Source: Acanthacorydalis orientalis
Taxonomy: Eukaryota; Arthropoda; Insecta; Megaloptera; Corydalidae
Assembly: GCA_034766995.1 (NCBI GenBank)
Contig: CM068322.1
Span: 5,669,589-5,733,588, forward strand
Direction of reading: 5' to 3'
Length of the DNA: 64,000 nucleotides
Made by a program: the position numbers and the translations under genes. The notes under the pieces were generated by a model. That model saw only the letters and a program-made list of their open reading frames with translations. It made no database searches and was not told where the DNA came from. This document shows, one piece after another, positions 23,536 to 35,600 of this stretch (its first letter is position 1; every line of letters starts with the position of its first letter).

Positions 23536-24929
23536 CCTATGTATATATGTATGTGTGTGTTTTTGATAATATGGATTTTGAAGTACTATAAAAAAAAATA
23601 AAGGTATTTTACTAAATATGAATTTTTACTTTCATTTTGATAATATTTTCAAGAAATAAATCGTAATTGGGACAGATTTTTTATAAAATATTTATTTCCG
23701 AACAATTCTGTCTAAAAGTTGTAAGATATTATATTTTTTTGACTGATTTGACATAATAAATCGTCTGCAAGAAAATTATAACCAGACGCTCTTGTCGTTT
23801 GTTAAGATGGGAATGAGTGAACATCGATCGATGTTTCGTGTCGTCGTGGCTTGAAGTGATTGATAAGCGATTCAACTTCTTCGACTCGAGTTTAAACGAG
23901 GTACTACGACATGGCTGTTACAAGTTGTTAGAGTTAAAAGCATCCAACGTACATTTAATTGACAAGACACCTATGTACAGTGTTCTTCGACACTCCGTTT
24001 GGTGTATGTTAAAGCTCACGATTAATCGTTATTATGAAAATCGTTGCTGACGTTGAATTTCCAAAGACTTTAATTGGGTCTTATTTTTGTGTGTTTTTTT
24101 TTATATACTAAATAAAAAAATATTTTTCTATATTTCATTTGTGATACGACTATTAATCTTGAAATTAATTTGTGGTTCATTCAATAATAAATTTCTTTGT
24201 TGGAAATGCGTTAATTATTACATTTTACTTGAAATGTTTTTAATAAAAGATTACTTTTATGTTACGAAAAAAATAAAATAATACCAGTATCATAATATTA
24301 TTTGAAAAAATAAGATATATATATATATATGCCTAAAAGAAAAAATCATCACTCTAAATAAATAAAATTCTACAACATTGGTTATTTTTTTTAGATAAGA
24401 TATAAAAAAGCAAGTGTGTTTAGAACTTAATAAAATAAATAGAAAATAAAGTATTAATTTAAATCACAAAAAAAATATATTTTAGAGTATATCGTACAGC
24501 AGTTAAGAAACATTCTAATATCTTAATAGTAGAACCATTTATTAATTTATATATTGATTGATTTATTTTTTTAATAAGTTTTTTTATTCGTTGTTATGTT
24601 AAGAGAATTATGCTGTTAGTGATCAATTTTAAAAATGTTTTATCTTCTATCCAAATATTACTAATACATTTATTTATTATTTTTAGATTAATAGATAAAG
24701 CATCTTGGTTTATTTTGGTATGAGTAATGTTATGTTGCTTTTTAAAACTATTCATATTTACGTTATTATAAATTCAATAAAACCGTTATGTCAATTTTTT
24801 TTGATTTGTTTTTGGTTTGTGCCTTTAAAATCAGTTGATAGATTCTATATAATACGAGAGATATGGAAAAAAATTAAAAAAAAATAGTCTTTTTAAAAAA
24901 GTTTTCACTATTTTTATAATATATAAATT
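23536..24929. other. AT-rich sequence with one less AT-rich island
   Basis: 23770-24060 is a ~290 bp island of balanced composition holding a 77-codon plus-strand frame (23817-24050). The frame has no low-complexity bias but also no family I recognise. It may be a conserved element or exon. The remaining sequence is AT-rich and empty. Confidence 0.3.
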
Positions 24930-25490
24930 ACAACTCAATCATCAAAACAGTTGTCTCGTTTTCTACGACCTTTTGCAATCTATTGGGTAAACTTTGGAAT
25001 TTTATGGGAAAAATTATATCACCTTGAAGGCAATGCTTCATTTTCGATCACAATCATATCTTGAAAGCACTGTCCAGATAAAGAGTTCTGATTGTTTTTT
25101 GGATCGGAACATACAAAAGTATTTGTATAAATCATAATTTGAAGGCACCAAGTTCGATTAATATGCCGCGTGATGGAAAACTTTTCAACCCAAATCAAAG
25201 ATGGTGTATTGAATAATAAGAGAGACATGCATCCTAGCGTTGCCTTGAAGAAAATAACCTTCCTGCTTTCTTATCCAGTAAATCATATTTTTTATACTTT
25301 TCGTCGGCGAAATGATTCAATTGATGGCCATAGTTCTCGGTTGTAACTATTTTACTCGGTTGGATGAGCTCATAAAACAGTACAAATTTCATATCTATCT
25401 AAATGTACAAACTAACCTTTTTGGCATGGATGTTTTTTTTCGCGACGAAAAGGAGTTTATTTTTCTATAAATGTATTTCTTCAGTCAGTT
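24930..25490 (-). pseudogene. Mariner transposase relic (C-terminal half)
   Basis: Minus-strand translation, across several frames, follows the second half of a mariner transposase. From 25480 down it shows NIHAKKVSLYI, FVLFYELIQPSKIVTTENYG and HQLNHFADEKYKKY, then decayed catalytic blocks. Near 25060-25080 is SGQCFQD, and it ends with KFQSLPNRLQKVVENE, the usual C-terminal LPERWQKV segment, near 24945. The N-terminal half and inverted repeats are not identifiable. The 69-codon frame at 25019-25228 is part of this relic. Confidence 0.72.
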
Positions 25491-25872
25491 ACATAAATAA
25501 TATATGGATAATTTTTGTTGGTTTATAGTTTTGTAACTTTATATAGTTAAGAAAATCGGCCTCTGTGCCGCAATTACCCTACACAAAATAAGTGTATGGG
25601 AACATGTAATAGTTACCATATTTAAAAGTTTTATTGAAATATTGCGGACTATGTAAAATAAAATGTTTATTTTACAATAATTACATTATTAATGATAATT
25701 TGTTGTCGATTTCTTACTAGAAGTTAAGAAAAAATATAATATTTATATTATTTTGTTATAAATATAATAAAATTATAAAATAAATTGTAATTTAACAGAG
25801 AATATGCATTTGATGAGACCGATTTAGTGACATAATTAAATTATACTATTATGTCAACAACAATTAAAATCA
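25491..25872. other. AT-rich spacer
   Basis: Nothing recognised. Confidence 0.4.
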
Positions 25873-25912
25873 TGTATATATATATATATATACATTTCAA
25901 AATATACTTATA

Positions 25913-25987
<75 letters not shown>

Positions 25988-26015
25988 GTGTGTGTGTGTT
26001 TATATCTAGATATGT
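25873..26015. repeat. (TA)n with (TATG)n and (TG)n
   Basis: Short TA tract, then about 65 bp of TA from 25912, then TATG units and two TG tracts. Confidence 0.93.
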
Positions 26016-26096
26016 GTGTGTGTGTGTTTTCCGAATTGAAGTAATATAATGCAATTATAATATCATGTCAACAACAGTTGAAATCGTATGTATATG

Positions 26097-26098
<2 letters not shown>

Positions 26099-26185
<87 letters not shown>

Positions 26186-26189
26186 TATT
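26099..26189. repeat. (TA)n microsatellite
   Basis: Two TA tracts separated by a single phase change at about 26133 and a GTATA interruption. Confidence 0.93.
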
Positions 26190-26944
26190 TAAACTAATAT
26201 AATTACATTATATTATGTAACATACATCACAAAACGCACCATATTTGTATTAGAGTAGAGTTTATTTTTTTTATATATTTATTAAATTTATTATCATAAA
26301 TAATAGAAAAAATAAATAAATAATAAAAAAGACAATTTTTAATGGAAATGTTATGTCTAACGGCAGTAAGATTATTCAACCATTCATTGAACAATCTCAT
26401 TATGTTCAAGTTTAAAGTGGATTCTTCTAGAAGAATATATTGCAAAATGTGTCTACATGTAACAAAATGAAATTTAAGACGCATTTTCTAATTATGTGAT
26501 TCTATTTATTAATTTTATATCTCTTGAGCAAAACTGTATTGCCAAAACTATATAACACAAAAGTTAACGTCGTTAAAGTATTTTTTGTTTTACCATTTGA
26601 AACATGATAAGATAGAAAGTTATAATGACAAATTATATAAATAACGGATAATTGTAGAAATTAACCATTGGGAATCTGAAAAATGTTAAATTGAATATTT
26701 GTAATCATGACACATCAAGTAAAAATATATTTTGATGCAAAAAAAGAAAATTTTCAATAAATTTTGAAATTTTTTTGGCCATTTTCTTCAATACCTTAAA
26801 ATCGAATGAAAGGTTGATTAGATAAAAATTCTGTGTTACATAGAAAATATAATTATTTCAATTTTTACAAGTAATGTTTATAACTTTTTTTTGAAATCAG
26901 ATTTGTGGAGCTGAGATTTATTTCGAAAAAAATCCTAAGTGTTC
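26190..26944. other. AT-rich sequence, no gene seen
   Basis: The 85-codon minus-strand frame at 26227-26484 has skewed composition and no known relatives that I recognise. Confidence 0.4.
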
Positions 26945-26954
26945 TATATATTTA

Positions 26955-27019
<65 letters not shown>

Positions 27020-27070
27020 AAATATGTATGTATATATAAAAATACATATATATATATATATATATATACA
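26945..27070. repeat. (TA)n microsatellite cluster
   Basis: TA tracts at 26945-27018 and 27046-27070 with a CAAATATGTATG spacer. Confidence 0.93.
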
Positions 27071-27580
27071 TAATTTGTAATATTATTTGATTTTATAATT
27101 TTCTTAAAATAGAAACATTTTTATCTAACATTTTTAAACGTGCCATTAACTAATACCTAATTATTTATATATTAAATATAGAAATTTTTAGGATAATTTG
27201 ATTCCTTTTCTTCCTTCGATAATTGATAATGATCATAAAACATTAATAAATCTTTAATTTATTCTTTTTAGTAGATAAATAATATTTTAATTAGGATACA
27301 AAATTCAGTTTATTTATTTTTATAATTGAATATTTTTTTTATAATTATGTATTTAATAAATAATACTTTTGTTGGAAATTAATTTTGTATTTCTTTTCAT
27401 AAAAAATATAGAATAATTTAAATAATATTTTTTTGTTATCTTCGGTAATGAGGTTAGATGTTGATAGAATGAAACGCAACACATTAGAATTAAAAATGGT
27501 TTCACACAGACGATATATACTGTCATTTATCATTGTGTTAAATAATTAAAAAAGAACAAAAGAGTAATATCACTTAGTTT
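27071..27580. other. AT-rich sequence, no gene seen
   Basis: The 62-codon minus-strand frame at 27345-27533 is AT-biased and unrecognised. Confidence 0.4.
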
Positions 27581-27589
27581 TAATAAAAC

Positions 27590-27634
<45 letters not shown>

Positions 27635-27646
27635 GCAGTTTTATTA
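27581..27646. repeat. Long palindrome with (TA)n core
   Basis: TAATAAAACTGC at 27581-27592 is exactly complemented by GCAGTTTTATTA at 27635-27646, with TA repeat between. The arms plus core give a ~66 bp near-perfect hairpin. Confidence 0.9.
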
Positions 27647-28956
27647 TATATATATATATATTGCAAATATATATAGTATTCAGTTACTTTTATGCGAAAT
27701 AGTTGAATGAAAAAAATTCAATTTTGGAAAAAGTAGGGATGTACATAGTATTTTAATATTAATAAAATATGTTCACATACAGTACTAATACAATTTTTAT
27801 TAAAAAATGAAATTTATATTTAAAATTTCAGTAATGTTTGTTTTGTCTTTATTTTCTAGAATTTTTAGAACATTTTTACTTATATACAGGAACTTTACTT
27901 ACAATAAATTATTTGAGATAAAACAATTAGTATACTATTTGATCTGGGTCCTCGAGGTGTCGTAATCTACTCCAATTTAATTAATATTAATTGATGATTA
28001 TATTAATTATAGTTTTTTAAATACTGTCATTTTTTTAAAAACAATAATAAATCTAATTTTTAAAATTGAATATGAATCAGCATCGCCGTTATTCGCTCAT
28101 TGTCATTTAAATTCTTATATAAGACAATTAAAAACGATCGATAAATAATTATAGAAAATTTTTGACTGTGGATTATGGCATGGATGAGAAATTTATTGTA
28201 AATCTAGATTTAACAATAGTGTCAAGATCATATTATGATTTCATGATGTTGACTTATTTTTACAAGTTTTCTCATTTTTCTTACTTAAAACGTTAATAAA
28301 ATACAATTAAATAAAAATTGGAACAATGTAACGATATGTTACATTATATATATTAAAAAAAATGATAGTTTTAATAACTTTTATTGAATAGAGGAGTAAA
28401 AATAATTAAACCATTTCAGAGAATATTCGCTTCTAGCATTAATTAAAAATACATCTGAAGAAAATTTATTTTTATATTCTTTAAATCAATAAATACACTC
28501 GCCACAGTTCTTATTTCTTTTACTTTGTACTTATACAATCCTTTCATTGTGACTCTTTCGAATAATTTTAATACATAATTTTTCTTCAATTCGTGAAAAT
28601 TTAATGCCTTTCAGCGATAAAGAAATACTTTTGAGTGATTTACCAAAAAGTAATTTTAAACGAAATCGAATATCTATTATACTCATTTACAAACCGTAAA
28701 GTTAAGATTCCTGAAAAATATATTTAATTTGATATAGAAATTAAATACATTTTAATTTCTGTCGTATTCTTTATGAAATATATATATATATATATATAAA
28801 CTACAATCTTGCATGAATTAATAATTATAAAGAGAAAGGGACATAGGAATACACCTTCTTGGAAATTGTACGCGTTTAATTGACATACGGTGTTTTTCAG
28901 GAGAGAATTTTTTATTTTTATATAAAACACAAATAAACACACATATACACATAGGT
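27647..28956. other. AT-rich sequence, no gene seen
   Basis: Includes a short TA tract at 28777-28798. The 114-codon minus frame 28724-29068 runs through two microsatellites and is not a gene. Confidence 0.4.
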
Positions 28957-28957
28957 G

Positions 28958-28992
<35 letters not shown>

Positions 28993-28993
28993 T
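28957..28993. repeat. Compound (TA)n(GA)n microsatellite
   Basis: About 20 bp of TA followed by about 16 bp of GA. Confidence 0.9.
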
Positions 28994-30142
28994 GGAATGG
29001 AAGAGAATGAGAGAAATTAATATATTTAAAGGTGTCCCGAAATTTCCAGATTTAATTTTTCTCGTCATAAATTCTTTAAATTTAGTAAAATTACAGGTGA
29101 TTTTAATTGTCCGTTCATTTAATTAATTTCTTTTCGAACTTAATTGTAGTAATTACTGAATGGTTTCATGTACTAGTTTTACAAAAACGTACTCTTTCGA
29201 ATGCATTTTGTCGTGCATTTCTGAGTACATCTAGTTTTTACGGTTCAGTATATTTGAATGTTCTTAAGAGTTTTATGGTTGATTATTTGATATATTCATG
29301 AGAAAGCTGCAAAAGAAATGTTAGTATGTTATACCAATAAAGCCTGAATTCTTATTAACTACACATTCAATAATTTTAAAAATCATATATTAATTTCTCT
29401 CAAGATGTATAAGTTCTTATTACATTTGTTGGAATCACAGAAATGTCCCAATTCAATATTGGTTCAGAGTTTTAAAAACAAGAATTCATCAGTGTTTAGA
29501 GATGTGCGAGTCGCGATCCCCTGTGTTCGATATTATTAAATGCGAAGGACTTCAAAAGAAGAAATAGTAACCTTTCAGCTAATGTGGAATATATTTAGAG
29601 CATAAAATGAGAATATTATAGAGAGAGTATTTGTATACTAAAACATAATTGTAAAATGAGATGCAAGTAGCTATTCCATACTAAATAAATTTTTCATATC
29701 ATAAAATTTTAATTGTGACTATGTTTAAACGTAGTGCTGGTCAACTACTAATGTATATTATGTACACATTTATATATGTCCCGATGTAATTGGATATCGG
29801 GTACAAGGCCCTTGATCAGTCCTTTAAAAGAGAATAACTGATAAAGCCCAACTGGAGATAAACACAAAAAAATGATACGCGAGGACGAAAACTAGGGAAA
29901 AAGAAGCGTAACAAAAGAATGTCTTTTATCAGTCCGGATATTATACTCCACGACTATGAGGCGATATCGTTGTTCGCGTTCAGTAACTGCGTTCGCTTAC
30001 ATTTATAATATGGATTCTGAGGATCGTTTTGGCCTAACGTTCTTATCAAAGCATTGCCGCCTATTCTGCTTTGAAGAAGCATCCCAATTTTCTTTATAAA
30101 CTCATGTAATTAGGAATCCCCGACTGGACACCTACCTAGTAG

Positions 30143-30144
<2 letters not shown>
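28994..30144. other. AT-rich sequence then a less AT-rich island
   Basis: 28994-29740 has no feature beyond a GGTGTCCCGAAATT terminus-like string near 29030. From about 29778 to 30140 the composition becomes balanced with many CpG. No open frame, LTR copy or RNA gene was recognised there. Confidence 0.3.

Positions 30145-30191
<47 letters not shown>
30145..30191. repeat. (TA)n microsatellite
   Basis: Uninterrupted TA repeat of about 46 bp at the end of the less AT-rich island. Confidence 0.95.
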
Positions 30192-30193
<2 letters not shown>

Positions 30194-30480
30194 TATTTTT
30201 ATAACTCATTGCATTGCCAAATAGCATATAGGCATATTTATGTTCTGGTTAGATTGCTGAAATATTTGAGACTTCTACTGATTACTTCTGGATGCTGTGT
30301 TTTTGCTCAAATTGGACTTTTTGTTTTCATGTTTTCTTTTTTTTTATTTACTATATAATTTAGACTGATAGCAGTATACTTAAAGCTATATATTTTTCTT
30401 CAAATAGAAAACTGAGTAAGAGCGAATAATTCATTACATTTTTGTCTATCATAAGTGTGAGGTATAAAGATAACAATAAA

Positions 30481-30508
30481 TACACATACACACATGCATA
30501 TATATATA

Positions 30509-30570
<62 letters not shown>
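30481..30570. repeat. (CA)n(TA)n(TG)n microsatellite
   Basis: Short CA segment, TA with one TTCATA interruption, then TG repeat. Confidence 0.93.
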
Positions 30571-30571
<1 letters not shown>

Positions 30572-31093
30572 TCTGAATTTTAACTTTTAGTTCAGTTACT
30601 AAATAAGTTGTTTATATGCATTATTTTTTGCATCATTATTTATAAAATGAAGTTTAATTTATCATCACAATAACTATAATACTTTACAGGGACACTTCAT
30701 GTTTTTGTCTAGTTTATTATGCAAGTAGTTATTTTCATATATTTATAGTGAAAATAATCTCCTTTTTAAGTTCATTTGCCAAATCTAAATCGTTATCAAT
30801 ATATTGTTCAATTTTCAAAAGTCTATGCTGTTTTTACAAAATCACAGTAATTTGTTTGAATAAACAATTTTAAGTTTGTAAAGTTGAAATATATTTTATG
30901 TTGTCAAAATTGAATCTGACTTTCTCTAAAAGTCTGAAAATGAACAGATGTAGGACCATTTTGCTATTACTGACTTGAGAGACTAATTATATTTCACTTA
31001 TTCTAAAATCGCTTTTTATTTAAGAGTTTGATCGAATTCAAATATTTTTAAAGTTATATATTTTAAATTACTTCACGACTCTAGGGACACTCT
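30571..31093. other. AT-rich sequence, no gene seen
   Basis: Ends in CTAGGGACACTCTGTATA, which resembles the ends of some DNA transposons, but no partner end was found. Confidence 0.35.
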
Positions 31094-31105
31094 GTATATA
31101 TACAT

Positions 31106-31160
<55 letters not shown>
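31094..31160. repeat. (TA)n microsatellite
   Basis: TA repeat with a CATACACA interruption at the left. Confidence 0.93.
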
Positions 31161-31164
<4 letters not shown>

Positions 31165-31447
31165 TCGTTTCAATTCAATTGAAAATTGGTCTAATTAGAT
31201 TTTGTAAAGTTTTTTGAGCGGAAAAATCTATTTGAACATTTACGTATTCATGAATATATGTACATATATATGTATATATATATATAAATATAAAGGTAGA
31301 TTTGATATATGTGCGTGTAAATTTGTGTATTTCTTTTGTTAAATATTGTTTATCTGAAATATTGTTTTATTTTTTGAAATATTTTCTTTTATATAATATA
31401 CTGAAAACTTTTTAAATTTATATGTTACTTTGTAACGAAACAGGATT

Positions 31448-31450
<3 letters not shown>
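31161..31450. other. AT-rich spacer
   Basis: Contains a short imperfect TA tract at 31256-31287 and nothing else. Confidence 0.4.

Positions 31451-31523
<73 letters not shown>
31451..31523. repeat. (TA)n microsatellite
   Basis: Uninterrupted TA repeat of about 72 bp, one of the longest pure tracts here. Confidence 0.96.
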
Positions 31524-31527
<4 letters not shown>

Positions 31528-32541
31528 AATTATCCACTAAAAATAAAAATTTGATGACGTGGATTTATTTCTTTGAGACGAGGTTTCTATGGTAGCCAAA
31601 TATGTTTATTGTTTCATTCGGTTATATATACATGCTTATAATTGACAAGTGGGCGAGCTTAGCGAGCCAGGTGGTTGTCGAGCGAAACGAGTAATGGGCG
31701 AAGCCCCCTACTATTTATACATACGCAATATTTGTTAAACGACAAGAAAAAAATAAATATGTAATAAAACATCGTGAAATTAAAATCGTAAAATGATTAT
31801 AATATTTTCAAGTTCTAAATTTTTAATTTGAATTATCACATTGATTGTATAGAATTAATGTTTATGAATCTACTTTAAATTTGCATTAGTATTCTTTCAC
31901 AAAAAATGGTATTTCAATCGTATTTCAGTTAATTAATTTTACAGATTCATTAATAAATTCAACAGAAAACAGATAATTTATCAGTACTCATATAAGGATA
32001 TTCTATTAATGAGACAGAATTTTAATTATAAAATATATTTTATTCCTTGTTACTATTTTCACATTCAATTGAATGTTTATGCTTATTAAAAATACATTTT
32101 TAAATTATCGATAAAATGTTTATAATAAACATATACATTCAGTCGAAAAATTATACTAAATTAATTTCATAACTAAACAATGTATAATACTTTTTTTAGA
32201 AAATGTAAAGATAAACTTTTTCATTATTAATAAGAATAAGCAATAATGAAATAAATTAATGCTTAAAATAATAACGATATGTTTTACTTATGATTTAATT
32301 GATGTAATGTCTTAATAGTTTTCATCCTCTGTTATCAGTTAAGTTCCTATTCCCCAATGTTAATTTTATAACATGTCTTAACTTTTGGTAACTTTACATT
32401 AATTAAGATCTACCTTAAAATGTCGACGTGCTGAAAATAATATTGAAGAACAAAAACTTGTTCGATCTAAAAGAAGAAAGATCAGGACAATAAATTGATA
32501 TTTCATAATTTAAATATTTGTAAAATATTTAATTTAATAAT

Positions 32542-32546
<5 letters not shown>
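31524..32546. other. AT-rich sequence containing a GCGA-rich island
   Basis: No gene. The only striking sequence is the short island 31645-31711, listed separately. Confidence 0.4.
31645..31711. other. Short GC-rich island with GCGA-type repeats
   Basis: Within otherwise ~75-80% A+T DNA, about 65 bp contain GGGCGAGCTTAGCGAGCC, then GTCGAGCGAAACGAGTA, then GGGCGAAGCCCCC. Each is built on G(A)GCGA with a partly palindromic partner. The last could form a small stem-loop. Such motifs recur in compact bacterial, viral and some mobile-element intergenic regions, but no neighbouring gene supports any of these origins. Confidence 0.45.
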
Positions 32547-32598
<52 letters not shown>

Positions 32599-32599
32599 T
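32547..32599. repeat. (TA)n microsatellite
   Basis: TA repeat following TAATAATAA, ending in TACATATATAC. Confidence 0.94.
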
Positions 32600-32699
32600 A
32601 CTGTTTATATAATATTCTAAATGATATGAGTCACCGTCAATGATTGTTGTGAAACTACAGATTTCTTCAAAAAAAATGAATATTTTAATTTACATAAGC

Positions 32700-33850
32700 C
32701 TACTTAAAACAGTTTTTATTACGAGCCGCACAAATTAATTCTGTGCCTTCTTTACATTATAGAAAATGAATGTTTATTTATTGAAGAATGGAATTCATTT
32801 GAATTTTCAATATATCCTACATTATTTTGTGTAACTTTTCTCCATCTGTGAGGTAACTGACGAATCCGTTGTGAAAAAAGAGATGATGGATTTGAGTCGA
32901 TGAAGTCGTCAATGATTTTCTGGACCTCTTCCACTATTTTAAAATGGGTACCATCCAGGCGATGCTGGAGCGACCGAAACAAATGATAATCTAACGAGGT
33001 TACGTCAGATGGATACGCCGTATAAGGGAGAACTTCTCAGCGCAACGAACAAATAACGTCTTTGGTCCCATTCGCGAAGTGTGGCCAAGGGTTGTCATGC
33101 TGAAACATAACTTGCTTCGTTTTCCTTTCCTTCCTCGTCAGTCAATGGTATTTTTCTTGCTAATCCATCACTCAAGCAAATGAGTTAGTTTTAGTAACGC
33201 TCGAATTTGCAGTCTGATCAGGTTAAAACAACTCATAATACAATACACTCTTAATATCCCACCAAACACAAAATAACATTTTTTCGTTGTGAAAATTGAG
33301 ATTTTGGAGTCGATGTCGATGGTTTACGAGACGTAACTCATGATTTCGGTGCTTATAAATGTCGTACAAATTCAATTTTTTATCCCCAGTTTTGATTTTA
33401 TGGAAAAATATTTTCTTTTAAACCTTGTGAGCGAGAAAATAGCCGTATCGCATCTTCTTTCTTTGTTTTCGGTTATGAGCTCATGTTTAATCCATCACCA
33501 GAGCTTTTTATTTTTCCCAGTTGATGTAGATGATAGAAAATTGTTTACTGGGTAACTTCGAGTTGTTGAGCGAGTTCTTGTTCAATCTGGGTGAAATTTT
33601 CACTTAACAGCTGGTCAAGATCTTTATTTATAAATTTTTCGCTTGTCTAAGATGTTCTCGATTGGGAAGATCAAAATCACCACTCCGAAATTTTTCAAAC
33701 CATCTGTTTTATGCGTCATAACACTTTTCCTCAAAACTAAACAAATTATTTCCGCGGAATCGGCATCATTTTTTCTCAAGTGGAATGCGAAACATATACA
33801 ATGATTAATACGCTGCTTTTCGGATGCAATCGTGTTCACTACTGCTTTGT
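32700..33850 (-). mobile_element. Near full-length decayed mariner
   Basis: The length from transposase start (~33839) to stop (~32753) is close to the 345-codon length of mariner genes. Terminal inverted repeats could not be matched with confidence, so the limits are approximate. The element lies on the minus strand in AT-rich DNA. Confidence 0.75.
32752..33839 (-). pseudogene. Decayed mariner transposase
   Basis: The N-terminal HTH part is open (33839-33624): EKQRINHCICFAFHLRKNDA, then LKNFGVVILIF where RFRNGDFDL is usual. Next comes LDQLLSENFTQIEQELAQQL and ISSTSTG-type residues of the second HTH. The first catalytic block near 33385-33400 reads IKTGDKKLNLYD (Asp kept). The block CVWWDIKSVLYYEL lies near 33240. 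The second block near 33100 is FQHDNPWPHFANG (Asp kept) and the third near 32990 is LDYHLFRSLQHRLDG (Asp kept). An open 76-codon end (32982-32752) contains QRIRQLPHRWRKVTQNN, the usual C-terminus. Stops and frameshifts between make it non-functional. Confidence 0.85.
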
Positions 33851-35302
33851 GTGGTTAGGTCAACTGCTTTACGAAGATATATAATGTTAACGTTGAACTT
33901 AAAAATTTTAAAATGACAAGAAAATATTTTAATTTAAAACAGTGTTTTGAAATTCAATTTAAAGGTACTGAATTAATATTTACACCTAACATTTCATTAG
34001 TTTAATTTAATTTTTCGACTCTGATTGTAACAATTGCAAACTCTAGGAGATATCTCTCTTAATATAGTTTTTAGTTATTGCACTGTAGTGTTTTTATTAT
34101 TAAAGAGAAAAAAAATGTACATAATTATCTAATAATATAGATATTGAAAAATTTTACATCAAATACTCATTAATAAGAATTGGTTTTATTTTACATTCAC
34201 TTATCACGCAAGTTATTTTCATCGATTAATTAAAGATTTATTTTTAGAAAAAAAAACGTGTAATCAATAAAGTGCTTTTTTATTTAACTTGCGCAGCAAT
34301 GTATTGTAAAATTTATTTTAGAATAGTTTAAATACAAAAATGCTACTGAAATGTTTTAAAACTCGGACGTTTTGTATTCAAATGAGGAATTTTGTTCGAA
34401 TTAATTGAACCGATAAACCAGCAGAATCATCATTTACATAGTAGACCGATTCCTATCCTTCATCATCCTCATCTGAACTTTTTAACTGTCACGGGTAGCA
34501 GACACATTAAATCGAACGATCGACGATGTCTAAACAGAAACTCATAACGAAATCGGGGCACGAATTAGTGATCAGATCGTACGTGAACAACGATTCGAAT
34601 CCCCGGACGGATTGTCGGGTGGCGCGCGGTTTGTGCAGGACATGTAATTAATTCCATTATACAGGATAACTCGTCGAGTGCCCTCAACAGCTAAACCTCA
34701 GGCATCTGTAGATGACAGCGACGTGTTGTAGAAACACTTCATCTGTACACGGACTACTGTACACATTGTTACCAGTAAACTGTTTAATGTGGCTCACTCT
34801 ACACACACACACATAATGTATATACTGTAAATAGATGTATTTTTTAAATACTTTTCGATTATTAGAGCCATTGATTACAAATTTGCCAAATCTTTTAAAT
34901 TTAATCAAGTTATTAATTTATTTCAATATTTTCAAATAACGGATGTATTTTTATTTGTGTTTATATATGTTATAAATGCTATATATAATATACAAACATT
35001 GTGAGACTAGAGTTTTTAAAAATGAATAAAATATGATTTTTTCTATAAAAATGTTTTTCTATTCACCGATTTTTTTAATCTACATTTAAACATTTTAAAA
35101 AATTCTGTACTTTTTATAATTTTTAAGAGCCTTAACTTTTCTGCACTAATTAAATAATCTATTATATAAACTGTTTATAATATCAATGATTAGTTGTTTA
35201 AATGTCAACATTATTAAAGGATAAGAAACTTTATTGTTACAACAATTTATTATTATTTACTACAGTAAACAATATTAAAAAAACATTTGAAAATTTAGCT
35301 TT
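33851..35302. other. AT-rich sequence with a less AT-rich island
   Basis: 34430-34830 is a ~400 bp island with balanced composition (for example GGATTGTCGGGTGGCGCGCG at 34609). It contains no credible open frame, and the minus frame at 34684-34908 has no relatives I recognise. It is not a BEL 5' LTR: it shares nothing with the LTR at 39041. Confidence 0.35.
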
Positions 35303-35324
35303 ATACATACATACACACACACAT

Positions 35325-35375
<51 letters not shown>
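35303..35375. repeat. (CATA)n(CA)n(TA)n microsatellite
   Basis: CATA and CA units followed by about 43 bp of TA, about 230 bp upstream of the truncated BEL/Pao element. Confidence 0.94.
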
Positions 35376-35379
<4 letters not shown>

Positions 35380-35600
35380 AACCATTGTATTAATCATGCG
35401 AATGATAAAGTATTTTTAAACCATAAAATAAAAAAAAATATATGTTCTTAATTGAATATTTATATGGTAAGAACTAAGTCGTTATTAATAAAAATAAGGT
35501 TTAATTGTAGAGGAATACTTGAAAATTTTAAATAAATGGGGTTCAAAAAAGTGAGAAAAGGTTTAAAGGTGTATAATTACAAAAGAAATTTGAGAAACTG

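Noticed and set aside
28724..29068. 114-codon minus-strand frame
   Set aside because: Crosses two microsatellites; no recognisable domain, composition as expected by chance.
34430..34830. Less AT-rich island considered as the missing BEL/Pao 5' LTR
   Set aside because: Shares no sequence with the 3' LTR at 39041-39380 and lacks a TG...CA frame or primer-binding context.
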